From assembly GCA_964399485.1 (NCBI GenBank), contig CAYNQS010000002.1:1-64000 (forward strand): a stretch of DNA of 64,000 nucleotides, given 5' to 3'. The notes under the pieces are model-generated. The model ran no database searches. It was not told where the DNA came from and was given only the letters and a program-made list of their open reading frames with translations. The DNA is from Bathyarchaeum sp964399485. GTDB taxonomy: Archaea > Thermoproteota > Bathyarchaeia > Bathyarchaeales > Bathyarchaeaceae. A program made the translations under genes and the position numbers. Positions 24,497 through 33,709 of the stretch are shown here, one piece after another (within the stretch, counting starts at the first letter, position 1; each line of letters opens with the position of its first letter).

Positions 24497-24724
24497 TTAA
24501 TCTCTTTGTTCAGTGGTAAGTTTTTTCTGTTTTTTCTGATTCTGAAGCTGAGTTATGTAGCCAGCTATTCTGTTTCTCAGTTTTTTTGATGAAATGTTGG
24601 TAAGGGATTCTACGAGTTTTTTGTTGGTTTCAAAGTCTGTTGTGAATTTGTCTGGAAACCGTTCCACCAATTCTCGAGCTATTCTCTTCTCCAACTCTAT
24701 TCGCACCTTACCCCAAGCTTTCAC
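24497..24724 (-). CDS. rps17e: 30S ribosomal protein S17e
   Basis: 75 residues. The family pattern GKVRIELEKRIARELVERFPDKFTTDFETNK and SKKLRNRIAGYITQL is complete; archaeal S17e proteins are ~60-70 residues. GTG start with GGAGG four bases upstream. A lysine/glutamine-rich tail follows the core. Structural protein of the small subunit, specific to archaea and eukaryotes. It is followed 50 bases upstream by the tbp gene on the same strand. Confidence 0.93.
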   Translation of the reverse strand: MKAWGKVRIELEKRIARELVERFPDKFTTDFETNKKLVESLTNISSKKLRNRIAGYITQLQNQKKQKKLTTEQRD

Positions 24725-24774
24725 TTGTCCTCCATGACCAAGCAGTTCTCGTTTGCCTTAGACACCAATGTCGT

Positions 24775-25335
24775 TTACTCGTAGTATATCAGGCCTTTTT
24801 CCTCGAGTTTCTTATGAAGTTTAGCAACCGCTTCGTAGACGTCTTCTTCTTTAGTGGCTCCTGTGCAAACAAGTTTCCCGCTTGCGAAGAGAAGAATCAC
24901 AACTTTTGGCTCATCCATTCTGTAGATTAGACCCGGAAACTGTTCGGGTTCATACATGGTTTTGCCGAGAACGTAGGCAGATTCTTCAAGCTCTATTCTC
25001 CCCGAAAGATTCGCTGAGGCAACCATGTTCACTACTTTAATTTCTGGTTTACCAACAATTATAATACCGCTCTTCTTCAGTTCCCTTACAACCTTTCTAA
25101 CTGCTCGTTTTGCCTCTTTCTCGGACTTGGCTCCGGTGCAAACCATCTTCCCCGTACTGAAGATTAGGATTGCCGATTTAGGCCTCTTTATCCTGAAAAC
25201 TAATCCCGGAAATGTTTCCGGACGATATTCAACGGTTGGATTTCCTTTAACAACAGCGTTCAGGTCAATCCTCTGATTCAAAGTGGCGGATGCTACAACG
25301 TTTTCGATTCGGATAGAATCTTCAAACTTTGGCAT
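24775..25335 (-). CDS. tbp: TATA-box-binding protein
   Basis: 186 residues made of two direct repeats of the TBP saddle: IENVVASATLNQRIDL...FPGLVFRIKRPKSAILIFSTGKMVCTGAK and VVNMVASANLSGRIEL...FPGLIYRMDEPKVVILLFASGKLVCTGA. The conserved phenylalanines that kink DNA are in place. Basal transcription factor that recruits TFB and RNA polymerase. A minus-strand TTTAAATAA element near 25376-25384 is the likely promoter. Confidence 0.97.
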   Translation of the reverse strand: MPKFEDSIRIENVVASATLNQRIDLNAVVKGNPTVEYRPETFPGLVFRIKRPKSAILIFSTGKMVCTGAKSEKEAKRAVRKVVRELKKSGIIIVGKPEIKVVNMVASANLSGRIELEESAYVLGKTMYEPEQFPGLIYRMDEPKVVILLFASGKLVCTGATKEEDVYEAVAKLHKKLEEKGLIYYE

Positions 25336-25543
25336 TTTTAATCCGCCTTATACACATCATGACTTTTGCGGGGTTATTTAAAGGGTTCTGGACGTAGTAA
25401 ATCAGACGGCATTGTTTCTTAACGATCAGGGTTTCGGGATTAAAACTTAAGATGTGAATTTTAGGGTTTATGATACTTTGATTTTTTCTTCTAGTTACCC
25501 TTAAATAGGTTCATACGTAACCTCGGGGATAGGAACGAGTCAA

Positions 25544-26224
25544 ATGCGAAGGAAAGTGTCACGGGGACGAGGTCGCCGCCGTGGCAGGTATCACGAGCTT
25601 GCTGATTTCAAGTCTCTTAAATATCTCGCTCTTATTTCAATGAAGTATGGAATTGATTCGAACGATTTTTTCAATAGCTTCGTTGAAGCTTGGGGGCGTC
25701 AAGAATCTACATGTGGAAACCTTTCAATTAAATGCCGTAAGAAAACACGAGATAATGCCGTTTTTCTCATAACCAAAGGTTTCAAAGTGGTCGGCCAATT
25801 CCCCATATCCAAACAAATCCTCGAAGAAACCAGCCCACTCAAAGAGTTTGCTCCCACAAGGACGTCAAGGAGAAAAATATCCGATAGGGTTAAAATTGAA
25901 AACCCACGGATCGAAGATTTGAAGTTTGGAATGAACCGAATTAACTTGAAAGCAAGAGTCATTGAAATCCCAAAGCCGAAATCCGTCTTCACTAGGTTTG
26001 GAGGATTTGTCACGGTAATGAATGTAAAGGTCAAAGATGAAACTGGAATTATTCAACTACCTTTGTGGAACCAACAAATAGACACAGTTGCCGTGGGTGA
26101 TATTATACAGGTTGAGAACGCCCGTGTTGTAAACTTTAGAGGAGAACGACAGTTGAGGGTCGGCAAAAGCGGACGCGTGAGTGTTGTCAAAAAAAGTGAT
26201 GTGTCTTTAAAGCAAGTCTCTTGA
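25544..26224 (+). CDS. OB-fold nucleic-acid-binding protein (RPA/SSB-like)
   Basis: 226 residues. The N-terminus is very basic (RRKVSRGRGRRRGR). The C-terminal ~100 residues (LKFGMNRINLKARVIEIPKPKSV...VNVKVKDETGIIQLPLWNQ...VGDIIQVENARVVNFRGERQLRVG) form an OB fold of the RPA/SOSS-B type. The middle, with a short helical region at 20-55, is not recognised. Probably binds single-stranded DNA or RNA. A TTAAATAG TATA box lies near 25501-25508. It is divergent from tbp. Confidence 0.75.
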   Translation: MRRKVSRGRGRRRGRYHELADFKSLKYLALISMKYGIDSNDFFNSFVEAWGRQESTCGNLSIKCRKKTRDNAVFLITKGFKVVGQFPISKQILEETSPLKEFAPTRTSRRKISDRVKIENPRIEDLKFGMNRINLKARVIEIPKPKSVFTRFGGFVTVMNVKVKDETGIIQLPLWNQQIDTVAVGDIIQVENARVVNFRGERQLRVGKSGRVSVVKKSDVSLKQVS

Positions 26225-26312
26225 AAAGCTGGAAAATTTCTATAATAATTGGCGATAATAGGCAGAGCTTATCTAATGCCATTCTTAATTGTTTAAAGTG
26301 AAGGATAAATCG

Positions 26313-26453
26313 ATGCCCAGGGATTCTGCCTGTGGTATGATTCTGAACAAAAAGACAGCCAAATTTAAGATCAGTCATGATGGAGAAAAATATTATTTCT
26401 GCAGTGTGAAATGCAAAAAGAAATTCAAGAGGAATCGAAGTAAATTTGTGTAG
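26313..26453 (+). CDS. tiny YHS-domain protein (46 aa), copy 1
   Basis: A 46-codon gene with an upstream GTGAAGGA. The product starts MPRDSACGM and has YYFCSVKCKKKFKRN, the YHS/TRASH metal-binding pattern with one N-terminal cysteine and a C-x3-C pair. It is nearly identical in layout to a second gene at 50050. YHS domains bind copper or other soft metals and are often parts of metal transport or reductase proteins. The free-standing, strongly basic tail could also suggest nucleic-acid contact. Confidence 0.75.
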   Translation: MPRDSACGMILNKKTAKFKISHDGEKYYFCSVKCKKKFKRNRSKFV

Positions 26454-26987
26454 ATCGCAATTCTTTATGTGGGTTTAGTATCTTCTTCCAAAATTCTATT
26501 AGCTCTTTGAGATCGTGTTTAAAAAATTAAAGTATTCTATGAAGTGCCGGCACTACATCCAAAAGTCTGCAGTCCTCTGAAAATATGAACAATCCACAAA
26601 TTTGATGCATACACACAACAATCACATTTTTATGTGAAGAAATTCAATTAGGTTAGGGTGTAGTTTGCTGGGACTCTGAAAAGTGCAATGAAGGGAGAAG
26701 CAAAACATAAGCTCCCACCACACCGTCGCCGAATGTGGACACTTTCCTAAGCCCTCTCAGCCATTCACTCTAACCTCTCTATTCTTCGTCTGCTTTACTG
26801 TCCAGAAGAATGGGGTTTGCTGAGGCTCCTGCACGGTGTTGAATAGGGGGGAATTTGGAGGAAAAATGAACAAAACCTCCTAACTTAACTACTATTGCTT
26901 TAGCTCTATCTCGTGCATGAGTCTTTTCAGCCCCCATCTTCTGATGCTTTACTCCCACAAAAAAAAGGAGGGGAAAATTGGTTTGGT
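26454..26987. other. Intergenic region, no gene found
   Basis: About 530 bases between the YHS gene and the convergent PQQ-propeller gene. All frames are broken by stops, with no SD-start pair or RNA structure that I could support. The right end holds the terminator of the propeller gene. The central part (26690-26840) is richer in GC and may be a decayed gene. Confidence 0.5.
26959..26966 (-). terminator. Oligo-T terminator of PQQ-propeller gene
   Basis: On the minus strand eight consecutive T follow CCCTCC about 20-30 bases after the stop codon. This is a typical archaeal intrinsic termination tract. Confidence 0.55.
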
Positions 26988-29615
26988 TTATTTTTGTTTT
27001 CTGAGTGCCATGTATGCTAGTAAGCCTATGACCAAGATGACGACAGCGATTATCAGTATGACTAGGTCTATTGTTAGGTATGCGGGTATTTCGGGAATTG
27101 TTGGGTATGCTGGCATCTGGTTTACTGTGGTTTGAGCAATCTCTGCTGCGCTGGGACCATCTGCTGCTGCTGCCGCTTCGTCTACAGTGAAAGTGGTTGT
27201 TGAATATGAGGTGTAGTAGGATTCTGAGCCTTCGAACATTGCAGTGACATGGTAATCTCCGACAATGGCGGGAGCCCAGCTAAGGCTGAATACACCATTC
27301 GCATCGCTTGTAACTGTTTCTGAGTACCAGTCGCCATTAGGATCGAGAATCTTCACAAACACGTCTACGCCTTCAGCGTCTGATGGGCAGTTCTGATGCA
27401 TGTAGACGTATTCCATCCATTCTCTCATGCTTTCATCCGATACTGCGGGAACTCCATTCGGGAAGCGTTCAATCACTTCCTCTTGTTCCGTGCCTGCAGA
27501 GATATCCATCACTGTGCCTCGAATTACGACGCTTGATCCCTGCGTTATACCAGTCAGCGGTGCTTCAACAGTGGTCTGTGATGGTCCTTTGCCGAAGCTG
27601 TATATCCTGCTGTCGAAACTGTTCCAATCCACAAAGTAGCCGTCTGCAATAGCACCAGGAGATGTAGGGCTGTAAAGTAATATGCTCCATACTAGACTTC
27701 CATCAGTGCAGTTTATGGCAAGTGACCGACTTGGATGCAGTGGCGGAGTGTACATAATGCCCTCTGAGAGGAATAGTTTTCCATCAGCAACCATATGTGC
27801 ACTATAGCCGAAAATGGGGTATATACCAAAGGGTGTGTCGTATCCAGCGTTTCCGCGAGTGAAAGTCCACGCGACCTCTCCAGATTCAAGATCGACAGCA
27901 CTGCAGTAGCCGCCGAGGTCCCAGAAATAGGCTTTGCCGTAGGCGATTTCGCCGTCACGCCAGACAGCACTATAACCGCTTCCTTCCAGTTGAACTGGAC
28001 CCCACTGTAAGCTACCATCCGTGAGGCTGTAGCAGTATGCCTGATTCCTATCTTTGTTGTGTAACGTGTAGTAACCTTCGCCCGCAGCCATGAAAGCTGT
28101 GTCTTCATATGGGGGTAGTGTTTGGTTTAGCGGTCCCCAGAGTAGTGCGCCTGTTTTTGGGTCCACGCCTGCTGTAATGTGGAAGCCCATAGTGGTTCCT
28201 TGCCATTGGAGGTTACCGGGCACTTCACGGAGAAGTATCACGTCAGGGGTTACTGCGGCAACGCTAAGGCTGATGTCTACACCGTTGAGTTGGGTTGGAA
28301 TTGGTACAGACCACTGTAGTGCAATTGAGCCGTCAACTGTACCAGCTGGGCGAACAAAAGTCGAGCCCCCAAAGAAGCTAGGAGGCGCAATTAGTATGGT
28401 TGAGTTATACATGTTGAGATTGCCACCAGAAACAGAGTAGCCGATTATTGCTCCCTGTAGATCTGTACCCTCATCAGTATCAATCATCATGGTTCCACTA
28501 ACAGGATTAGTAACGTTCATTATGAGTTCTCCAGTATATGCATCGTACAGTCCATTCCATGACGCTCCTCCAAACATGAACCCTCCGCCCCCAGGCTGAC
28601 TCCATAGGAATGCAGCTGATCCGAACTCCTGAAAGTTATTGAAGTTTACTATTTGACCCCTTGCAATTGACTCTCTACCTGTTACGCCCGCAGGTTTGCT
28701 CCACAGTGTTTCTCCTGTGCGAATGTCCACGGCTTCCCAGCCTAGTAGGCTAGAACCTAAACCGGCATATTTATTGTAATAGAGTATTCCGTTGAGGATT
28801 GTTGTTGCACTGAAATAGCTTGTAAGTAGCGAGGTTGAACTATACTGGGTCGATTCATCGCTGGCGATGGGTGCTCCTGGTTGACCACCGAAATGGGTCG
28901 ATTTTGACCACACAATGTGAGCAGTGTTTGGTGCTATACCATATGGCTGGATGTTTTGTTGTACACTTGTTCCAAACCAGTTGGAGGCAATGTCCCTGCC
29001 CCAATCCCAGTTAGTTGCGTATATTGGGCGAGTCCAATATTCGTCTGGAAGCGCAGGAGTCTGATATATTGGTACTACCGCCTCTTCCTGTACTATCAGC
29101 GTCAATATTTCGCTTTCAGTTGGCATCTGATAACTGCCTAGCAGATGTATGCTCCAGCCAGAAGGCGCTGTACTACCACCACGATGGGTACCTGTTAATA
29201 TTTGTCCAGGGTAAAAGGCTTGTATAGTGTATTCACCGACTTGATTGGGTGTATATGAAATCTGTATGCCCGCAGCCATGCTTGTAATGTATGGTCCCTC
29301 AACGGTCTTATGTCCGGAAGGGTCTACTATTTCGATGGTTACGTTGTCATAGTAATCGCCGCCAGCACCGTTATTTGTGGGCATGGGTTTACTGAACATG
29401 GCGCCAACATAAACGACTTGGTTGACACCTACGGGGTTAGGTGAAGCGGTTACAAATAGGAAACTCTCAATATCAATTATGCGCGGCTCCTGTTGGATAA
29501 CATCAAATTGTGCGGTTGTTATAGGCAAAGCAACTAACACAGCAGATATTGTTAGCGTTAGAATCAAAGCGATTGTAGCAATTTTTGGCTTGTTTATACT
29601 AAATTTTTTTGACAT
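26988..29615 (-). CDS. secreted, membrane-anchored PQQ-type beta-propeller protein
   Basis: About 875 residues from ATG 29615, chosen for GAGG seven bases upstream; a longer frame to 29687 adds an unlikely leader. A signal segment (IATIALILTLTISAVLVAL) is followed by an Ig-like N-domain. Then come repeated propeller blades with W-x-W and DGSLVW/GEVAWTF motifs (about 200-650), a second Ig-like domain (VDVFVKILDPNGDWYSETV), and a C-terminal anchor (LVILIIAVVILVIGLLAYMAL) with a short basic tail. It is an extracellular surface protein. PQQ-like repeats here need not bind PQQ. Ligand unknown. Confidence 0.82.
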   Translation of the reverse strand: MSKKFSINKPKIATIALILTLTISAVLVALPITTAQFDVIQQEPRIIDIESFLFVTASPNPVGVNQVVYVGAMFSKPMPTNNGAGGDYYDNVTIEIVDPSGHKTVEGPYITSMAAGIQISYTPNQVGEYTIQAFYPGQILTGTHRGGSTAPSGWSIHLLGSYQMPTESEILTLIVQEEAVVPIYQTPALPDEYWTRPIYATNWDWGRDIASNWFGTSVQQNIQPYGIAPNTAHIVWSKSTHFGGQPGAPIASDESTQYSSTSLLTSYFSATTILNGILYYNKYAGLGSSLLGWEAVDIRTGETLWSKPAGVTGRESIARGQIVNFNNFQEFGSAAFLWSQPGGGGFMFGGASWNGLYDAYTGELIMNVTNPVSGTMMIDTDEGTDLQGAIIGYSVSGGNLNMYNSTILIAPPSFFGGSTFVRPAGTVDGSIALQWSVPIPTQLNGVDISLSVAAVTPDVILLREVPGNLQWQGTTMGFHITAGVDPKTGALLWGPLNQTLPPYEDTAFMAAGEGYYTLHNKDRNQAYCYSLTDGSLQWGPVQLEGSGYSAVWRDGEIAYGKAYFWDLGGYCSAVDLESGEVAWTFTRGNAGYDTPFGIYPIFGYSAHMVADGKLFLSEGIMYTPPLHPSRSLAINCTDGSLVWSILLYSPTSPGAIADGYFVDWNSFDSRIYSFGKGPSQTTVEAPLTGITQGSSVVIRGTVMDISAGTEQEEVIERFPNGVPAVSDESMREWMEYVYMHQNCPSDAEGVDVFVKILDPNGDWYSETVTSDANGVFSLSWAPAIVGDYHVTAMFEGSESYYTSYSTTTFTVDEAAAAADGPSAAEIAQTTVNQMPAYPTIPEIPAYLTIDLVILIIAVVILVIGLLAYMALRKQK

Positions 29616-29750
29616 TTTTTTAACCTCATCCTTTTCATCTTTTTCGACGCGACTACTTAAGAGTTTTATTGTTTTAATATTTAGCATGTGTTACACACAC
29701 TGACAGTTTTCTAAATTCTGAAAAAAAGTTTTATAATAGCACATAGAAAG

Positions 29751-30575
29751 GTGCATGCTAATAGGGGAAAATTGTTGAGTGCCAAGGATGAGAGAATTAA
29801 AACCCTAATGGGTTTAGGGCTTACTTTTTGCCAAGCAAAAGTTTACTTGGCTCTTCTTCCAAATGAGAGTTGTACGGCCAAAACACTTTCACGCCTCTCA
29901 AAAGTGACGCGACAAGACATCTACCGCATAATGCCCAAACTACAAACACTTGGCTTGGCTCAAAAAATATTAAGCATACCAACTGAGTGGGAAGCCACTC
30001 CAATAGATGAGGGACTTGCAATTTTGCTGGAACGCAAAAACAAGCAACTCTCAGAATTACAAGAAAAAACGACAAAATTACTAAGTAGCTTCAGAGACAA
30101 CAACAAAAGAACAGAGCGTAGGGAAAAAGGATCAGAATTTAGTATTTTACCTGGCGGCGAAACGCATATGCGCTGGATTACAAAAAGGCTCGGAAAAATA
30201 AAAAAGAGTAATGATGTTTTTGTCCCACTGAACATATTCAAAAATATGATGTTTAATGAATCTAAACAATTTAAAAAACTCTTGGAGAAAGATGTGAAAT
30301 TTCGGCACATCATCTACGGTATTGATGGAACAAAAAATGAAATAGAATTTGATCCATACTTAAAGAAAAATCCCAACTTTCGGGTAAGGTACATTGCAAA
30401 TCCCCCTCTAGCAGCAATAGCGTTATTTGACGAGAAAGAAGTAGTTTTCAGTAACCCAACAAGAAATCTGCTAGCAACCCCTAAATTATGGTCAAACAAC
30501 CCCCATTTTGTAGCGTTAATTCAGGAATACTTTGAAACAACATGGAAAACAGCACAAAAACTGTCAGTACTGTGA
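29751..30575 (+). CDS. TrmB-family transcriptional regulator
   Basis: 274 residues. The winged helix spans about 15-85 (RIKTLMGLGLTFCQAKVYLALLPNESCTAKTLSRLSKVTRQDIYRIM). A coiled linker follows and then a TrmB/PLD-like C-domain (TKRLGKIKKSNDVFVPL...FRVRYIANPPLAAIALFDEKEVVFSN). TrmB proteins usually sense sugars or other small metabolites. The start is GTG 29751 or a TTG ten nearby codons later (LLSAKDER) with AGGGGA upstream. It is divergent from the PQQ-propeller gene, which it may control. Confidence 0.82.
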   Translation: MHANRGKLLSAKDERIKTLMGLGLTFCQAKVYLALLPNESCTAKTLSRLSKVTRQDIYRIMPKLQTLGLAQKILSIPTEWEATPIDEGLAILLERKNKQLSELQEKTTKLLSSFRDNNKRTERREKGSEFSILPGGETHMRWITKRLGKIKKSNDVFVPLNIFKNMMFNESKQFKKLLEKDVKFRHIIYGIDGTKNEIEFDPYLKKNPNFRVRYIANPPLAAIALFDEKEVVFSNPTRNLLATPKLWSNNPHFVALIQEYFETTWKTAQKLSVL

Positions 30576-30693
30576 TTCCGAGTTTCCTTCATGTATTACA
30601 ATTACACTCTTCACAACAGCAACGCTTTCAGCAGCCATAGTTTGCAGGAGACTAAAAAAGGCTTCCAACCATGTGGTGTGTTATGTAGTCTGG

Positions 30694-32019
30694 CTACCAA
30701 CTCAGCGTCTGACAAATACTGACTTCTCCGGTGTCAGCCCACAATCCCACTGCAAGACGGTCAACACGGTCAGGGTAGACTCTATCTAGAGGTATGGTAA
30801 CGTACCAATAGGGTATCAGCACCAACGGTTCTTCTCTGGAATGCGGCCATAATTCTGCTGATACAGACTCTTCAACTAAAGTGAAATTATTTATTACTTC
30901 GCCGTTTGCTATCCACGAGTAAGTTTTTGCGTACTCAACTGCAATGTTTATGGCTTCTTCCTCTGAAACGTTTACTTCTGTGCTGCCCGCCTTGAAAAGA
31001 GACCAGTCGTCGCTGAGTGACTTCAAAAAGCCATACTCGTCAAAGCTTAAGACTACACTTTTTGCTTGGAAGTCAACATTATCGGATGTGTACACAAACT
31101 GGATTTTTACATCATTCGCTTCAGTTGAGATTATAAGCTTCACGTTGCCTGATGTTGTTTCAAAGTTTCCGATTTCATTGACTGTCTCCAGCATGTTTCT
31201 CATCACTGCCAAATGTGAGGCCCCAGAGTAGGTTTGGTATCTTTCGAGAAGAGCTCTAGCGGAATCAAGTATTTTGTTAGGCTGTAATTGTGAGTAATAA
31301 GGTGTACCTTCAATCACTTGTAAATAGTAACTAGACAGAGTGGTGTCTCTGAATCTAAGAGTCACATCCAACTTGCTGCCCTCGTATGTGAGGGAGTATT
31401 TCAAAATCTCTTCAACGATGCCACCCAAATCAGAGCGATACTCCACAGTGTTACCTTCCAGATTTGAGACATATTTTGCCAAGTCGAGGTGAACTACATC
31501 TGTCAGGAAGGCTCGCACCTTGTTTGGGGATGTGCCCCAAGATAAGAGTCGTTCATTCTCCGCCGATACTTCTTCATAGTCCGCTTTCAGTAGCTCATAG
31601 TCATCGGAGATTTGTTGATAATTCATGGATAACTGGTTTAAAGACATATATTGCGCACAAGATACAGCCGCTAAAATGATAACCCCAATCATTAGAACCG
31701 CAAAAACGGATTTCCACCTTAGGGATAGCATGAATTGACGTTTTTGTGCGCTTTCAGGCGTCTCTTCTACTCCCCTCATGGTAATCACAGCCGCTTCTCC
31801 GAAGGCGGAAAGCTTGTATCTTCCATCATCCAGTTTTGTTACCAGTTCCCCCAGGTTTTCAAGATGATAGGTTAAATGGGAGCTGGAGATTCCAAGAGTC
31901 TCCAGCATTGTGGAGAAGTTTCTGGGCTTCTCTGAAAGCATCCTAAGAATCTTACGGCGGGCTGGATGACTTAAAGACAAAAACATAACCGAGTATGGCT
32001 CTTTCTCCGAATTGGACAC
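30694..32019 (-). CDS. membrane-anchored winged-helix one-component regulator
   Basis: 441 residues. An N-terminal ArsR-like winged helix (MFLSLSHPARRKILRMLSEKPRNFSTMLETL, residues 12-90) is followed by one transmembrane segment (SVFAVLMIGVIILAAVSCA, about 108-127). Next are a coiled coil (SDDYELLKADYEEVSAENERLL) and a large extracellular domain with repeated alpha/beta segments that look PepSY-like (SEEEAINIAVEYAKTYSW). Such proteins can carry an outside signal directly to DNA. Ligand unknown. Terminal codons are close to the TrmB gene at 29751, which is convergent. Confidence 0.78.
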   Translation of the reverse strand: MSNSEKEPYSVMFLSLSHPARRKILRMLSEKPRNFSTMLETLGISSSHLTYHLENLGELVTKLDDGRYKLSAFGEAAVITMRGVEETPESAQKRQFMLSLRWKSVFAVLMIGVIILAAVSCAQYMSLNQLSMNYQQISDDYELLKADYEEVSAENERLLSWGTSPNKVRAFLTDVVHLDLAKYVSNLEGNTVEYRSDLGGIVEEILKYSLTYEGSKLDVTLRFRDTTLSSYYLQVIEGTPYYSQLQPNKILDSARALLERYQTYSGASHLAVMRNMLETVNEIGNFETTSGNVKLIISTEANDVKIQFVYTSDNVDFQAKSVVLSFDEYGFLKSLSDDWSLFKAGSTEVNVSEEEAINIAVEYAKTYSWIANGEVINNFTLVEESVSAELWPHSREEPLVLIPYWYVTIPLDRVYPDRVDRLAVGLWADTGEVSICQTLSW

Positions 32020-32576
32020 GGGTTAACCACCAAACAATAATATAATTGAACAAAGCAGAAAAGTCTTTTTGGTCAAGAATAGTTGACTAACGCATTATTT
32101 GATAATTGAAGAAACCTTTAGAAAACCCTTTTACGTGTATGAAATCTTTCGCATCAAATCTGCATTTGTCGACGTCTCCGTTTTTCGCCGTTTTTTTGCG
32201 GCGCTCTTGCTGGGGCTTTAATCGTTTACAAACAAAAACTGCCTAATGCGTCCGCCAACTGGAGCATTAAATCCGCATATTAGGAGACTAATAAAGGTAC
32301 ATTGTTGAAAACAGTGTTTTTTCTGGAAAGGTTGGAAACAACAAAACAGGTCATTTCTTTTTTGTAATGTTTCGTTAAGTGTCTTTGAAGGCTTTCCAGA
32401 TTTGGCGGTAGCTAATTATGAATAAGAATGCCGTACAGGAAATTGTGTAAGAAACAGCCAATATATAGGGTCCATCAGCCAGTCACCTTCCCACAAACTT
32501 GATTGGTGAAATCTTATCCCCTAAAAAACTGAGGGGGTAAGAGTAAGTAAATTTTTTGGTATTGAGGAAACCGCCT
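32020..32576. other. Intergenic region with dispersed repeat and possible decayed coding remnant
   Basis: No intact gene. At 32276-32346 it holds one copy of the dispersed hairpin repeat. Just before it, a plus-strand stretch can be read as the end of a membrane anchor (FFCGALAGALIVYKQKL, stop inside the repeat), but with no start, so it may be a decayed gene tail. The 5' part carries the promoter of the winged-helix membrane regulator. Confidence 0.45.
32276..32346 (+). repeat. Dispersed ~70-bp hairpin repeat, copy A
   Basis: One of three related copies (others at 46101-46170 and, inverted, 50786-50854). The first 40 bases differ from copy C at one position. It contains TATTAG...CTAATA (four-base loop) and AAAAC...GTTTT (three-base loop) inverted repeats. 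No coding frame is conserved. Confidence 0.75.
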
Positions 32577-33290
32577 CTATTCTTTTGGGTTCACTTTTAT
32601 CAGTTCCGGAACCTGTCCAGCTTTTCCCACTACCCCACGATACAATATGAAAACACCCTGAACCCCATCTATGCTCAAGGCTCGGTCTATTCCCCGCCTG
32701 ATTACGCCGCGGACATCATCGCCCTTTATCAGGTTCGCCACAGCCGTAGCCGCAGCATCAGCCACCCCAGCGTCAACAGCAAAAACCGTCACCGCTTCAG
32801 CCTCCCCAAAACTCAAAGCGTGACTATACAACCCGGAGCTTGTAGCTACTCCTATAGGGAATTTTTTCAGCCTGAAGCCCATCTCTCTGGAGAGCGGAGC
32901 ATCACCTGCAGCCAAAGCAATATCAACTGGCTGATCTGAAACAGCAGAAACTTCCCCTCCATCCTCTACCACCGCAACCTTACAGTCATCACGTAGCATC
33001 TCCCCCACTGCAAGGTCAGCCAAGACTCCGGCAACAGCAGCCATAGGACCCACACCCGCCTTTGCGGAAGCCTCAGCCATCAACCGCACCACTTCGGATC
33101 CATCATCCACTGGAACAGGTTCAAGAGAATGCAAAAATTGGGGATGCTCTCGGATGTATTCTTCGAGCTGTCTTCGGTGATGCTTAATTGAGGAAGCTGC
33201 TTTCTCGATGGCGCTTTCTTTATCTGAGATTATTGTACAGTTCGATTCTTTAAGGCGAAAAGCCCGTTTGAAGAGGTTTTCTTTTTTCAT
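32577..33290 (-). CDS. UPF0280 (ApbE-superfamily) protein of the homocysteine synthesis operon
   Basis: 237 residues with the UPF0280 core PMAAVAGVLADLAVGEML, PVDIALAAGD and FPIGVATSSGLYSHALSFGEAEAVTVFA. COG2122 members accompany the DUF39/NIL-ferredoxin pair in methanogens and other anaerobes and have been linked genetically to sulfide-dependent homocysteine synthesis. The ATG overlaps the stop of the NIL-ferredoxin gene by four bases. The fold is related to ApbE flavin transferases, but no flavin-transfer motif is visible. Confidence 0.85.
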   Translation of the reverse strand: MKKENLFKRAFRLKESNCTIISDKESAIEKAASSIKHHRRQLEEYIREHPQFLHSLEPVPVDDGSEVVRLMAEASAKAGVGPMAAVAGVLADLAVGEMLRDDCKVAVVEDGGEVSAVSDQPVDIALAAGDAPLSREMGFRLKKFPIGVATSSGLYSHALSFGEAEAVTVFAVDAGVADAAATAVANLIKGDDVRGVIRRGIDRALSIDGVQGVFILYRGVVGKAGQVPELIKVNPKE

Positions 33291-33709
33291 TTTGAGTGGT
33301 TACGGTGCTGCTCAACAAGGGTTATGGCTCGGGCTGGGCATGCATCGACACAAAGCCCGCAGGGGCTGCCGATGCATGTCTTCTCGTCGAAAACCACGGA
33401 ATGATCCTCGTCAAAGGATATGGCGTCCACTGGGCATAGAGCATAGCATGCGCCGCAGTCAAAGCACTTGTCATAGTCAACTTCGATGAGCTTCGGAAAC
33501 TTGACGATCACGCCTTTGTCCCTGAAGGCTTTAACGACCTTCTTGAGGTGAATGGCAGGCACCTCTAACAAGATATCTCCGCCTAGGGAATTGACGGTGG
33601 CAGTCACTATTTTCATTGGGATTCCAAGCTCCAGAATCACCTCTGAAGTTATTGGCTCCGCAACGTTTTCCTCAGAGAATCTTAACAGAATCCTATCCAC
33701 TTTCTTCAC
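33287..33709 (-). CDS. NIL-domain plus 4Fe-4S ferredoxin protein (homocysteine synthesis)
   Basis: 140 residues. The N-terminal NIL domain (residues 1-70) is ligand-binding. Two cluster motifs follow: CFDCGACYALCP and CIGSPCGLCVDACP. In Methanosarcina the equivalent protein (MA1822 type) works with the DUF39-CBS protein to turn aspartate semialdehyde and sulfide into homocysteine by reduction. Four-base overlaps on both sides place it in the centre of a three-gene operon. Confidence 0.9.
   Translation of the reverse strand: MKKVDRILLRFSEENVAEPITSEVILELGIPMKIVTATVNSLGGDILLEVPAIHLKKVVKAFRDKGVIVKFPKLIEVDYDKCFDCGACYALCPVDAISFDEDHSVVFDEKTCIGSPCGLCVDACPARAITLVEQHRNHSK

Noticed and set aside
30532..30789. 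Open frame of 85 codons ending after TrmB
   Set aside because: Overlaps the TrmB end and the next gene's end; no SD and composition unlike coding.
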